Source of the DNA: Kiritimatiellia bacterium
GTDB lineage: Bacteria; Verrucomicrobiota; Kiritimatiellia; RFP12; UBA1067
Direction of reading: 5' to 3'
Assembly: GCA_017544725.1 (NCBI GenBank)
Contig: JAFYDR010000125.1
Location: forward strand, 1 to 47,942
Length of the DNA stretch: 47,942 bases
Positions 8,161 through 15,772 of this stretch are shown one piece after another (the first letter of the stretch is position 1; every line of letters begins with the position of its first letter). The position numbers and the translations under genes are program-made. The notes under the pieces were generated by a model that was not told the origin of the DNA, did no database searches, and saw nothing but the letters and a program-made list of their open reading frames with translations.

Positions 8161-8445
8161 CTACTTTTTATTGTCCTCTTCCGTTGCTTTCTCGATCGGC
8201 TTAGCCTTTTGGGGAGAGAGAATCATCTTCCCACGAACGGCAGCGGGATCCTCCATCTCCTGACAAGCGTTTTGTTGTGGCTCCCGTGAGGGGTAACGGC
8301 CCATCGTGTTGGCGGGGGTTCTTTCGCGACAACCGGTGATGGTTGTAGCCACGAGACCGATCAGCAATCCGCCTAAAGATTTGCCGGAGGCAAGTGCTCT
8401 GCGAATTGCCCGCTGAATCGCCGAGTTCTCTTTGGTCAATTTCAT
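8161..8445 (-). CDS. Small predicted lipoprotein, unknown function
   Basis: This 94-residue protein begins with a charged segment (MKLTKENSAIQRAIRRALAS) and then a hydrophobic stretch ending in a lipobox-like TTITGC near residue 38, so it is probably a lipoprotein or an exported protein with an unusually long n-region. The rest is hydrophilic and rich in Pro, Glu and Lys, with no recognisable domain. A clear AAGGAG site lies 8 bases before the ATG, and an extended -10 lies upstream, so I regard it as real. It is divergent from the Cys/His-repeat gene and shares its 146-base control region. I recall similar small proteins in related gut bacteria but cannot give a function. Confidence 0.65.
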   Translation of the reverse strand: MKLTKENSAIQRAIRRALASGKSLGGLLIGLVATTITGCRERTPANTMGRYPSREPQQNACQEMEDPAAVRGKMILSPQKAKPIEKATEEDNKK

Positions 8446-8474
8446 TTCGTTTTGCTCCTTGGTGTAACGGCGTG

Positions 8475-8483
8475 ATTATACCA
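8475..8483 (-). promoter_or_regulatory. -10 region of the small lipoprotein gene
   Basis: On the minus strand TGG-TATAAT is a full extended -10. No convincing -35 lies 17-18 bp upstream. The start codon is about 30 bases downstream. Confidence 0.6.
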
Positions 8484-8520
8484 AGTTCCGAACGTGTGAG
8501 TCGAATGTTTTTTCGGAATG

Positions 8521-8561
8521 ACACTTTTCTTTTCGATTTTTTGCAAAAAGTGTGATATACT
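8521..8561 (+). promoter_or_regulatory. Promoter and inverted repeat before the Cys/His-repeat gene
   Basis: TGA-TATACT (8553-8561) is an extended -10. Immediately upstream an inverted repeat, ACACTTTT at 8521-8528 and AAAAGTGT at 8546-8553, covers the -35 position, where an operator would be expected. The start codon is about 30 bases downstream. Confidence 0.55.
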
Positions 8562-8591
8562 AGCCTTCGATGAATTCGAGGAGGAGTCACG

Positions 8592-8858
8592 ATGAGTACG
8601 ACAAGCACAAGATGCAGATATTGTAATTCGACGAGTTATGGATCTGGGTGTATCCATAGTCCGACCCGCAAACATGAACACCGTGATGACGAGAAGCACT
8701 GCGAGTGGTGCGGTTCGACAAGTTACGGATCGGGATGCATCCATTCGCCCACGAGGAAACACCGTCACGGGCCCGGCGCGAACAAGTGTATCTGGTGTGG
8801 ATCCACATCCACAGGAGGCGGTTGCATCCACAGTCCGACTGGGAAGCACGAGAAGTAA
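8592..8858 (+). CDS. Small protein of three tandem Cys/His (zinc-ribbon-like) repeats
   Basis: The 88-residue protein consists almost entirely of three copies of a 29-residue unit with the pattern C-x2-C-x8-C-x-H-x5-H: C8, C11, C20, H22, H28; C37, C40, C49, H51, H57; C66, C69, C78, H80, H86. The linker between ligands is nearly invariant (GSTSYGSGCIHSPTRKH). Each unit could bind one zinc through three Cys and a His, so nucleic-acid or protein binding is likely, but no function is known to me. The start has GGAGGAG 8 bases upstream. It lies 183 bases before recC on the same strand and is divergent from a lipoprotein gene. There is no signal peptide. Confidence 0.85.
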   Translation: MSTTSTRCRYCNSTSYGSGCIHSPTRKHEHRDDEKHCEWCGSTSYGSGCIHSPTRKHRHGPGANKCIWCGSTSTGGGCIHSPTGKHEK

Positions 8859-8967
8859 GAGCGGACGATGATCGAGTGCCGACTTCATCGACAGTAAAGA
8901 TGTGCGTCTGGGGAAACCGAACGTAGAGAGTGGGCGTGAAGGCGGTGCTGGATCCAGTGTATAAGAA

Positions 8968-9017
8968 ATCAGAAAACAGCATCCATTTCTGATGTTGTAA
9001 AATGTATTTCCAAATAC
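8968..9017 (+). promoter_or_regulatory. Inverted repeats in front of recC
   Basis: Two perfect inverted repeats sit in the recC leader: ATCAGAAA (8968-8975) with TTTCTGAT (8986-8993), and GTATTT-CC-AAATAC (9004-9017). They could be an operator or mRNA hairpins ending just before the GGAGG site. A clear -35/-10 pair was not found, so recC may also be read from the upstream promoter. Confidence 0.45.
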
Positions 9018-9041
9018 AGAAGAGAAAAGTGGAGGAACAAA

Positions 9042-12000
9042 ATGTCATTGAAAGTGTTGTGGAGTGATCGGCTGGAGGTATTGGCGGACCAGTTGTTCAA
9101 GGAGTGGGAGGAATCTCCCGTACAAGATCCTTTCTCACGCGTCTGCATTGTGGTAGGCGACATGGCGACGCGGAACTGGTTGCAAAGTTATTTCTTGCTT
9201 CACCGCAAGCCGGGTAAACGCCGCATTCTTGCGAACATCGACTTCAAACCCTTGCCGGAGTTCGTCAACGACTGGTTGGCGGCGATGTGCGGCAAGGACG
9301 GTTCGCATCGGAATCCCAGCGAACATCCTTATGCGAAGAACGTGCTCGCCTGGCGGATCAACGCCATTCTGAAAGACCAAACGGCGAATCCCGAACTCGC
9401 GGTTCCGCAGGTGTATGTTCATAGGGTAAAGGATTCGGTGATTGATCGTCGTCGTTTCGATCTGTCCACGCGGTTGGCAGAACTCTTCGACGATTACCTT
9501 GGCGCTCGCTATCAGATGCTGGCTAGGTGGGAAACCGGAAACCTCCCGAATGGAGACGAACGGTGGCAAGCGGTGTTGTACCGTCTTCTTGTACAGGAGG
9601 TTCCTGATACCTATACTCGGGACTACGCACAGGCGCTTGGCGCGGGTAGCAATCCGGAGTCGGCTTTCGAGAACGGTTTTTACCGGTATTCAGCGATTTT
9701 TGTGTTTGATGTGGCGTTTGCGCCGTGGCCGTACCTGTTGATGTTGCAGAAGATTTCCACTATCATCCCCACGACCTTCTGGAACTTCAATCCATCCCGC
9801 GACTACTGGCTCGACGATGCCACAAAGAAGGAAGCTCAGAGAAATTGGGCGCGAACGGTTTTGAAGGCATTGCAGAATGGGGACACGCCGCCCGAGGCGA
9901 CACTGGAGAATATGTTCGAGTCGCCGGACGTGCGGTTGTTGGGTGCATTGGCGTCTGGCGCACGTGGCGTCTTGGCCGCCCAACTCGACCTCACGGATGG
10001 TACATGCGATTGGGTTGGCGAGGAAAGCGTGTCATTCGCCGCGTTGAGGAATGTTGTTCCCGAGGTCCATGTGTGCCATTCGCCTCGCCGCGAACTGGAA
10101 GCTGCACGGGATGCGCTTCACCGATTTTTCGATGAGGTACCCGATGCGTGTCCGTCCGACGCGCTCGTCCTTTGCGCGGATTGGGGAACGTACTCTTCGC
10201 TGATTCCTTCCGTGTTTGGGACAAGTGGCGAAGGAAGCATTCCGTTCGCTCTCGGTGGCGGTGTTCAGGAGAATACGCCCATTTCCCACTCGCTTGAAGA
10301 ACTGTTCGGTTTCCGTACCAATAGGTTCGAAGTCAATGCGGTGTTTTCACTCCTAGGTGTTCCGGCAATTCGCAAACGGTTCGACATTGACGCCGATGGC
10401 CTTTCCGTACTGCGTGACATGGTGCGCAGAAACAATATCCATTGGGGTTACGATGATGCGGATGTGAACAACATTCTGTGTGTCACGCTTCCGGGTAAAA
10501 ACTATCCCTTCACTTGGAAGCGGGGACTGGACCGTTTCGTTGCCGATGCGCTCATTGGGCCACAAGAGGATCCGGGGGCACTTGTCGATGTCGGCGAATT
10601 GGGGCGGTTCAGACCGTGCGGTTCGGTGGAGGCGGATCGCGCGAGACTCGTGGGTGCATTGTACACGTTCGTCAGGGCCTTGGCGGATGTTCGCGCATTT
10701 CTGCAGAAGCCTCATTCGATCGAAGAATGGCGCACAAGACTTGTGCAGGTTATCGATGATTTCTATAAGGGCGATGATGAGACAAATGACGAACTGTCTG
10801 ACTTGCGATATGCGATTCTGTCGGCAACGGGAAATGCTTTGACCGCCCGTGCAGTTGGGCAAGCGTCGAGTAAAGACGATCCAGTTCCGGGTGACGTGAT
10901 GTGTTCAGCGATCCTTGCGGCCGTGGGATCAGGTGTTCGGCGTATCACGTCTGCTGGCGACGGTGTGCGCGTAGCGCCCCTGAAGAACGGTTCTGCGGTA
11001 CCGGCTCGCTTCGTCTGGATTTGTGGCTTGAGTGACGGCGTGTTCCCCCGATCCGAGCACCGTCCCGCATTCGATTTGATCGGACGCCACCCGACGCTGT
11101 TCGATGCGACCATGCGCGAGAGGGACGCACTGGCGTTGCTGAAAGCCGCTATGGGGGCGCGGGATCGACTGGCGTTAAGTTACGTCGGACGGAACGTCCG
11201 CTCCAACGAGGAGATGCCGCCAGCGGTTCCGTTGACCGATCTCGTCGAGTGGTTCGAGGCGTCAGGAGTGGAGGTGAAGAAGTTCCAGCATCCGTTACAA
11301 GCGTACAGCCCGCGCTATTTCACGAAGGCGGAAAAACCCGAACTGGTACTTCCGCCGAGTTATTCCACCGCGAACCACGATGCCGCCGTTGCGCTGACGG
11401 GGGCGCGGGAGGATTCTACATCGTCGGTTATGGTGGCTCCGTTTGCATACGCCACTACCGGCGAAACGATGATTGATGTCGATGATTTAGCCGCATTTTA
11501 TTCGCGCCCCAATCGTTTTCTGGCACGAAACCGACTGAACGTCAATCTTTCGAATCCGGGTTATGACAATCTGAATGATGAAGATTCCCTTGAGGCGAAC
11601 TTGCCACGTGACATGAAGCGGACACTACTGTTGCGCGGTGCCGATGCCGTAGATGTGAATGAAGAAGCGGAGCGATTGGTCGAGTCTGGCATCACGATGG
11701 ACACTACCGAGTTGACGAGCAAGATGAAGGCCGAGGGGGATGCCTGTGAAAATTACCGTTGTCGGCGACTAAAATACAAGAAAGCCGAAAGCGACGGGTT
11801 CACGTGCGCCGATGACAAGACTGCTGCCACGGCATTCGTTGAGTGGGAGGACAATGCCGTTCCTGTCTCTTACATTGTCGAGTTAGAGGTCGATGGTCAT
11901 CGCGTCATTTTGACGGGCTGTCGCCATGAAGTTAAACTGGACGTCTTGCCGAAAGGACAGCTGGCGCATGTATTTGCTTTTTCGGATTATTCAGAAATCT

Positions 12001-12314
12001 ACGATTCGATGAAAATCGATGCATGGGTTCGTCATGTCGCTGGTCATGCGGCGGGTGGAAATGGATTCGTGACTGCAATGATGTGTATGAAGGACGGTCC
12101 CGTTCAGACATATCGCCCCCTGCCGCAAGCGGAAGCATACGAGATCCTTGTACGAATAGTCCGTCAATCAATGAATCCGATGTCTTTTGACTTCGCGACG
12201 GCACTGAACGGTGACGACGAACTCCCGTCCGAATTCGCCGAAGCGTTGGGAGGCTATAACGGTAGGATCATTAAAACAGACGCTCGTGGAAGTCGCAACG
12301 TATGGAGCAGATAA
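9042..12314 (+). CDS. recC: Exodeoxyribonuclease V subunit gamma (RecC)
   Basis: RecC is the non-catalytic subunit of RecBCD that splits the duplex, contacts Chi and holds RecB and RecD. The 1090-residue protein is close to the E. coli length (1122). The N-terminus (SDRLEVLADQL, then ATRNWLQSYF and ANIDFKPLPEFVNDWL) aligns with RecC family sequence. C661-GLSDGVFPR matches the inactive second helicase domain, and the following RERDALALLKAAMGARDRL and LSYVGR blocks are also typical. LAAFYSRPNRFLARNRL near residue 817 starts the nuclease-like C-terminal domain that scans for Chi. GGAGG precedes the ATG. The end overlaps a small transposase-like fragment and recB follows. Confidence 0.95.
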   Translation: MSLKVLWSDRLEVLADQLFKEWEESPVQDPFSRVCIVVGDMATRNWLQSYFLLHRKPGKRRILANIDFKPLPEFVNDWLAAMCGKDGSHRNPSEHPYAKNVLAWRINAILKDQTANPELAVPQVYVHRVKDSVIDRRRFDLSTRLAELFDDYLGARYQMLARWETGNLPNGDERWQAVLYRLLVQEVPDTYTRDYAQALGAGSNPESAFENGFYRYSAIFVFDVAFAPWPYLLMLQKISTIIPTTFWNFNPSRDYWLDDATKKEAQRNWARTVLKALQNGDTPPEATLENMFESPDVRLLGALASGARGVLAAQLDLTDGTCDWVGEESVSFAALRNVVPEVHVCHSPRRELEAARDALHRFFDEVPDACPSDALVLCADWGTYSSLIPSVFGTSGEGSIPFALGGGVQENTPISHSLEELFGFRTNRFEVNAVFSLLGVPAIRKRFDIDADGLSVLRDMVRRNNIHWGYDDADVNNILCVTLPGKNYPFTWKRGLDRFVADALIGPQEDPGALVDVGELGRFRPCGSVEADRARLVGALYTFVRALADVRAFLQKPHSIEEWRTRLVQVIDDFYKGDDETNDELSDLRYAILSATGNALTARAVGQASSKDDPVPGDVMCSAILAAVGSGVRRITSAGDGVRVAPLKNGSAVPARFVWICGLSDGVFPRSEHRPAFDLIGRHPTLFDATMRERDALALLKAAMGARDRLALSYVGRNVRSNEEMPPAVPLTDLVEWFEASGVEVKKFQHPLQAYSPRYFTKAEKPELVLPPSYSTANHDAAVALTGAREDSTSSVMVAPFAYATTGETMIDVDDLAAFYSRPNRFLARNRLNVNLSNPGYDNLNDEDSLEANLPRDMKRTLLLRGADAVDVNEEAERLVESGITMDTTELTSKMKAEGDACENYRCRRLKYKKAESDGFTCADDKTAATAFVEWEDNAVPVSYIVELEVDGHRVILTGCRHEVKLDVLPKGQLAHVFAFSDYSEIYDSMKIDAWVRHVAGHAAGGNGFVTAMMCMKDGPVQTYRPLPQAEAYEILVRIVRQSMNPMSFDFATALNGDDELPSEFAEALGGYNGRIIKTDARGSRNVWSR

Positions 12315-12565
12315 CGATGTCGATTATGGTTGAAACCAAACATTCCATGTTACGACGATGCAGGAACTGGGATTACCGCCGCCAGCCTTGCATCTACCAG
12401 GTTACGCTTGTACTAGCCGATCGTCGAAGCCAAACGCTGGGACGGCTGATGATACCTTCCTGTACAGAACACTCCTCCGGTTCTGTGCTTGAAGCGGCAA
12501 CTTCCAGTTATATCGCTCTTACCCCAGCTGGTGAAGCGGTATCAAACATAGAGGGAGAGTTATGA
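12302..12565 (+). pseudogene. Truncated RAYT/IS200-like transposase N-terminus between recC and recB
   Basis: This 87-codon frame encodes the N-terminal part typical of REP-associated tyrosine transposases: LRRCRNWDYRRQPCIYQVTL is the usual first strand, followed by LGRLM and LTPAGEAV. The HUH metal-binding motif and the catalytic Tyr, which come later in the family, are missing, so it cannot be an active transposase. The frame starts inside the last codons of recC and its TGA overlaps the recB ATG (ATGA), so it now serves as a coupled spacer cistron. GGAAG lies upstream of the first ATG. It is either a relic or a co-opted fragment; it has not picked up a premature stop. Confidence 0.65.
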
Positions 12566-15500
12566 CAAAGGGAATTGACACGAAACGCATATTCAGCGAA
12601 GAGATTTTTGATCCGGCTTTCGTCTTGGAAGGTCCGCATCTGGTGGCGGCATCTGCCGGTACGGGAAAGACGTACAACATCCAGAACATCTACGCCCGGC
12701 TTGTGGCGGAGAAGGGATTTCGTGTGGCGCAAATACAGGTGATGACCTTCACCGAAGCGGCAACGAAGGAACTGCGAGCCCGTGTACGTGCGATGTTATC
12801 GAACATGGCGAGGTTTCTCGCCAACGAGACGAAGGACATCAATCAGGATGAACTAGATCGGTTGGAGAAGTTGCGAGACTGTGTGCGTAAGAACATCGGC
12901 GGCGCAGATGCCGATGCCGTTGCGCGTGCGCGTATCGAACTGGCACTTATGGAGTTTGACCAGGCTTCCATTTCCACCATCCACGGATTCTGCCGCCGAG
13001 CACTCGTCCGTTTCGCGTTCGAAACGAACAGTGCCTTCCGTTCGGAATTTGCGGATACAAAGAGACAGGATCTCTCGCACCGTGTACGCGACTGGTGGCG
13101 ATGCGAACACACGTCACTTGAGGAACCGATCAAGTCCGGTCTATCGTTGGGGACGCTGGACGGGTTCGTCCAGGCACTCTCCGGTAAGTCGGGATGGTCT
13201 GTCGATGAAGGCGAAGTGAACGATCCGAATATGTTTGCGCTCGCCCGTGCGAAGGAGATTGTCAATGCCTACGAGGAAGACCGCCCTGCGCGCGATACGC
13301 AGACCTACGACGACCTATTACGCGGTTTGCAAAGTGCTTTACGGGATAAAGAGAAAGGGGCGTCGCTTGCGGCACGTCTGCGCGAAGAATTCAAGGCCGC
13401 ACTGGTAGATGAGTTTCAGGACACAGATCCCGTGCAGTACGACATCTTTCGGCTTGTGTTTCTCGACCCCGAGGTGCGTCCGGCACCGACGCTCTTCTTC
13501 GTGGGAGATCCCAAGCAGGCGATCTACTCGTTCCGTGGTGGTGACATCTACACCTACAAGAAAGCCGTGACCGATCCGGCGGTGGAGGCGAACACCTTCC
13601 GCCTTGACAAGAATTTCCGATCAACGCCGCGCCTCATCGACGCGGTGAATGCGTTGTTCATGGACGACAAGAATCCGGATGGCTCGTGTGACTACACCTT
13701 TGGAAACAAGTCGATCGACTACCCCGACGCGCTCCGCGCCTCCGACAAGGCTGCGTTTACGCTACCCGACGGGACGGACGATCCGTCGCCGTTCCGGATC
13801 GTCGAGGTGGACAACAAAACATCGCGCAACCAGGCCGTCGTCGATACCGTCCTGGGCATTCTCGAGGAACAGCGCGCGAAGGGGCTCACGCCCAGGGACA
13901 TCGCCATTCTGGTGACGTCGCATACGGACGGTGCCGACTATCGGGACATGTTGCGGGATGTGGGCGTGCCGGCCGTCCTGCAGAAGGCGGGGAACGTCTT
14001 CGCCGGCGAACTTGCCTCCGATCTGCGCCAGGTGCTGATGGCGATGGCGCAGATGGGCGGGCGCGGGCAGGTCAAGGCCGCGCTGCTGACGCGTTTCTTC
14101 TCGTCGAACGAAGCACTCTTCGCCGACGAGGAGGAACTCGCCGACATGGTCGGCTTCTTCAGCGACCTCAACCAGAAGTGGCAGAAGCGGGGATTCAACG
14201 CGGCATTCGCCGCCCTCGAAGCGCATCCCAGATGCGATTTCCGGCGCAATCTGGCGAAGTTGCTGGACGGCGAACGCCTCTTGGCAGACTTGATGCAGAT
14301 CGTTGATCTGGCAGGTTCCGCCGTGAAGGAGATCGGTCCGTCGCCGGAAGCACTGGTGAACTGGATCACCGAACGAATCAACCAGTCGGGCGGTGACGAG
14401 GGGGATTCCGAAGAATATGCCAGGCAACTGGAGAGCGAAAGTGATGCGCTCAAGATTATGACGATCCATGTCTCGAAGGGATTGGAGTTTCCTGTCGTGA
14501 TCGTGCCGCTGACAGATGGCATGAATCCAAAGCCGCCGTTCTTTTACCATGACGAAGACTCGAATCTGCACGTGGGTATATCCGAGGAGGCGCAGGAGAA
14601 GGCGCAGGTTGAGCGCGACGCCGAAAGGATGCGTCTCCTGTACGTCGCATTTACGCGTGCGACGAAACGGACGGTGGTGGTGACCAAGGAACCTGCCCCC
14701 GAAACACCGTTGGGGCGTTTGTTTGAGAATGCGCGACGACATGGGGCGGGTGAGGACGATGCCGATTCTCCCATCGCTTGGTTAGCGTATGAGTTGCCAG
14801 AGACGCCGTTGCCCCCGTACATCCCGCCAACTAGGCAGAAGACGGTATTCATGGACTCGAGAACGCCCCGCACCTATTCGATGCGAGCTACGAAAGGCAG
14901 TTACTCGTCCCTGTCGCCAGAGTCCCACGGTTCGAGAGATACCGAGCATGACTTCGACATCGCCACAGGAGATATGGGCAAGGTGGAAGATTCCGTCGGC
15001 GTCTTCTCGTTACCGGGTGGAACCAAGACGGGAACGTGTTGGCATGCGATACTGGAGAAACTTCCGTTTGACGCATCCGTGAAGGATGTATTGGAAGAAA
15101 CCAAACGGGCATTGTCCATTTACGGTCTTAGAGATTCTGACGAGAAGGCGTTCGAAGCAAAGTCGATCTTGGTAGCAGAGATGATGACGGCTACACTGGA
15201 GTACCCGCTTCAGTCGCCACGGGGGGATTCGTTTACGTTACGGGACATCGGTTGGGCGGATCGTTTCAGCGAATGGGAGTTCGACTTCTCTTCTGTAGCC
15301 GCTGCGGACAACACGTCCGCCATTTCTGCGATTCTGCGCGAGGAATGGGGGGGAGATACATCCAAAAAAATGTTCCTAGATACGCTTGACGGATGGAATC
15401 AATCTATTCCCAAGGGATATCTCAAAGGATTCCTGGACCTTGTCTTCAGAAAAGACGGTTACTACTATGTCGTTGACTGGAAGTCAAACCGCATGAACGG

Positions 15501-15768
15501 GTGCGTGTCGGACTTCACCTCGGATGGCATTACCGTTGAAATAGCGAAGGAATGGTATTTCTTCCAGTATCTGCTCTATTCCGTGGTGCTTCATCGATTT
15601 CTCAAGGAAACCTTGGGGACAAATTATTCTTGGGATCGAAATTTCGGCGGGGTGCGCTACTATTTCCTGCGGGGGATTGCGGCGGGCGGAGACGCACCGG
15701 TTTTTGCTGATCGTCCCAGTGAAACCTTGTTGGACAAGCTTTCTGTTGCTTTGGGATTGAAGGGGTGA
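12562..15768 (+). CDS. recB: Exodeoxyribonuclease V subunit beta (RecB helicase-nuclease)
   Basis: RecB is the 3'-5' superfamily 1A helicase and the sole nuclease of RecBCD. The 1068-residue protein has Walker A AASAGTGKT at residues 29-37, TFTEAATKELRARV (motif Ia), the SISTIHGFC motif, motif II around D283-E284-F285-Q286 (VDEFQDTDP), motif III VGDPKQAIYSFRG, motif V MTIHVSKGLEFPVV and motif VI RLLYVAFTRA. The C-terminal nuclease domain has GTCWHAILE, then D959 (GFLDLVF), D972-W-K974 and QYLLYSVVLHRFL, matching the RecB active site and Q-x3-Y motif. GAGGGAGAG precedes the ATG. The stop lies 4 bases before recD. All catalytic residues needed for nuclease function appear present. Confidence 0.97.
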   Translation: MTKGIDTKRIFSEEIFDPAFVLEGPHLVAASAGTGKTYNIQNIYARLVAEKGFRVAQIQVMTFTEAATKELRARVRAMLSNMARFLANETKDINQDELDRLEKLRDCVRKNIGGADADAVARARIELALMEFDQASISTIHGFCRRALVRFAFETNSAFRSEFADTKRQDLSHRVRDWWRCEHTSLEEPIKSGLSLGTLDGFVQALSGKSGWSVDEGEVNDPNMFALARAKEIVNAYEEDRPARDTQTYDDLLRGLQSALRDKEKGASLAARLREEFKAALVDEFQDTDPVQYDIFRLVFLDPEVRPAPTLFFVGDPKQAIYSFRGGDIYTYKKAVTDPAVEANTFRLDKNFRSTPRLIDAVNALFMDDKNPDGSCDYTFGNKSIDYPDALRASDKAAFTLPDGTDDPSPFRIVEVDNKTSRNQAVVDTVLGILEEQRAKGLTPRDIAILVTSHTDGADYRDMLRDVGVPAVLQKAGNVFAGELASDLRQVLMAMAQMGGRGQVKAALLTRFFSSNEALFADEEELADMVGFFSDLNQKWQKRGFNAAFAALEAHPRCDFRRNLAKLLDGERLLADLMQIVDLAGSAVKEIGPSPEALVNWITERINQSGGDEGDSEEYARQLESESDALKIMTIHVSKGLEFPVVIVPLTDGMNPKPPFFYHDEDSNLHVGISEEAQEKAQVERDAERMRLLYVAFTRATKRTVVVTKEPAPETPLGRLFENARRHGAGEDDADSPIAWLAYELPETPLPPYIPPTRQKTVFMDSRTPRTYSMRATKGSYSSLSPESHGSRDTEHDFDIATGDMGKVEDSVGVFSLPGGTKTGTCWHAILEKLPFDASVKDVLEETKRALSIYGLRDSDEKAFEAKSILVAEMMTATLEYPLQSPRGDSFTLRDIGWADRFSEWEFDFSSVAAADNTSAISAILREEWGGDTSKKMFLDTLDGWNQSIPKGYLKGFLDLVFRKDGYYYVVDWKSNRMNGCVSDFTSDGITVEIAKEWYFFQYLLYSVVLHRFLKETLGTNYSWDRNFGGVRYYFLRGIAAGGDAPVFADRPSETLLDKLSVALGLKG

Positions 15769-15772
15769 GAGA

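Noticed and set aside
8587-9048. Open frame opposite the Cys/His-repeat gene
   Set aside because: It mirrors the repeated codons of the real gene and lacks a ribosome binding site.
13762-14742. Open frame opposite recB
   Set aside because: It lies fully within recB helicase motifs on the other strand.
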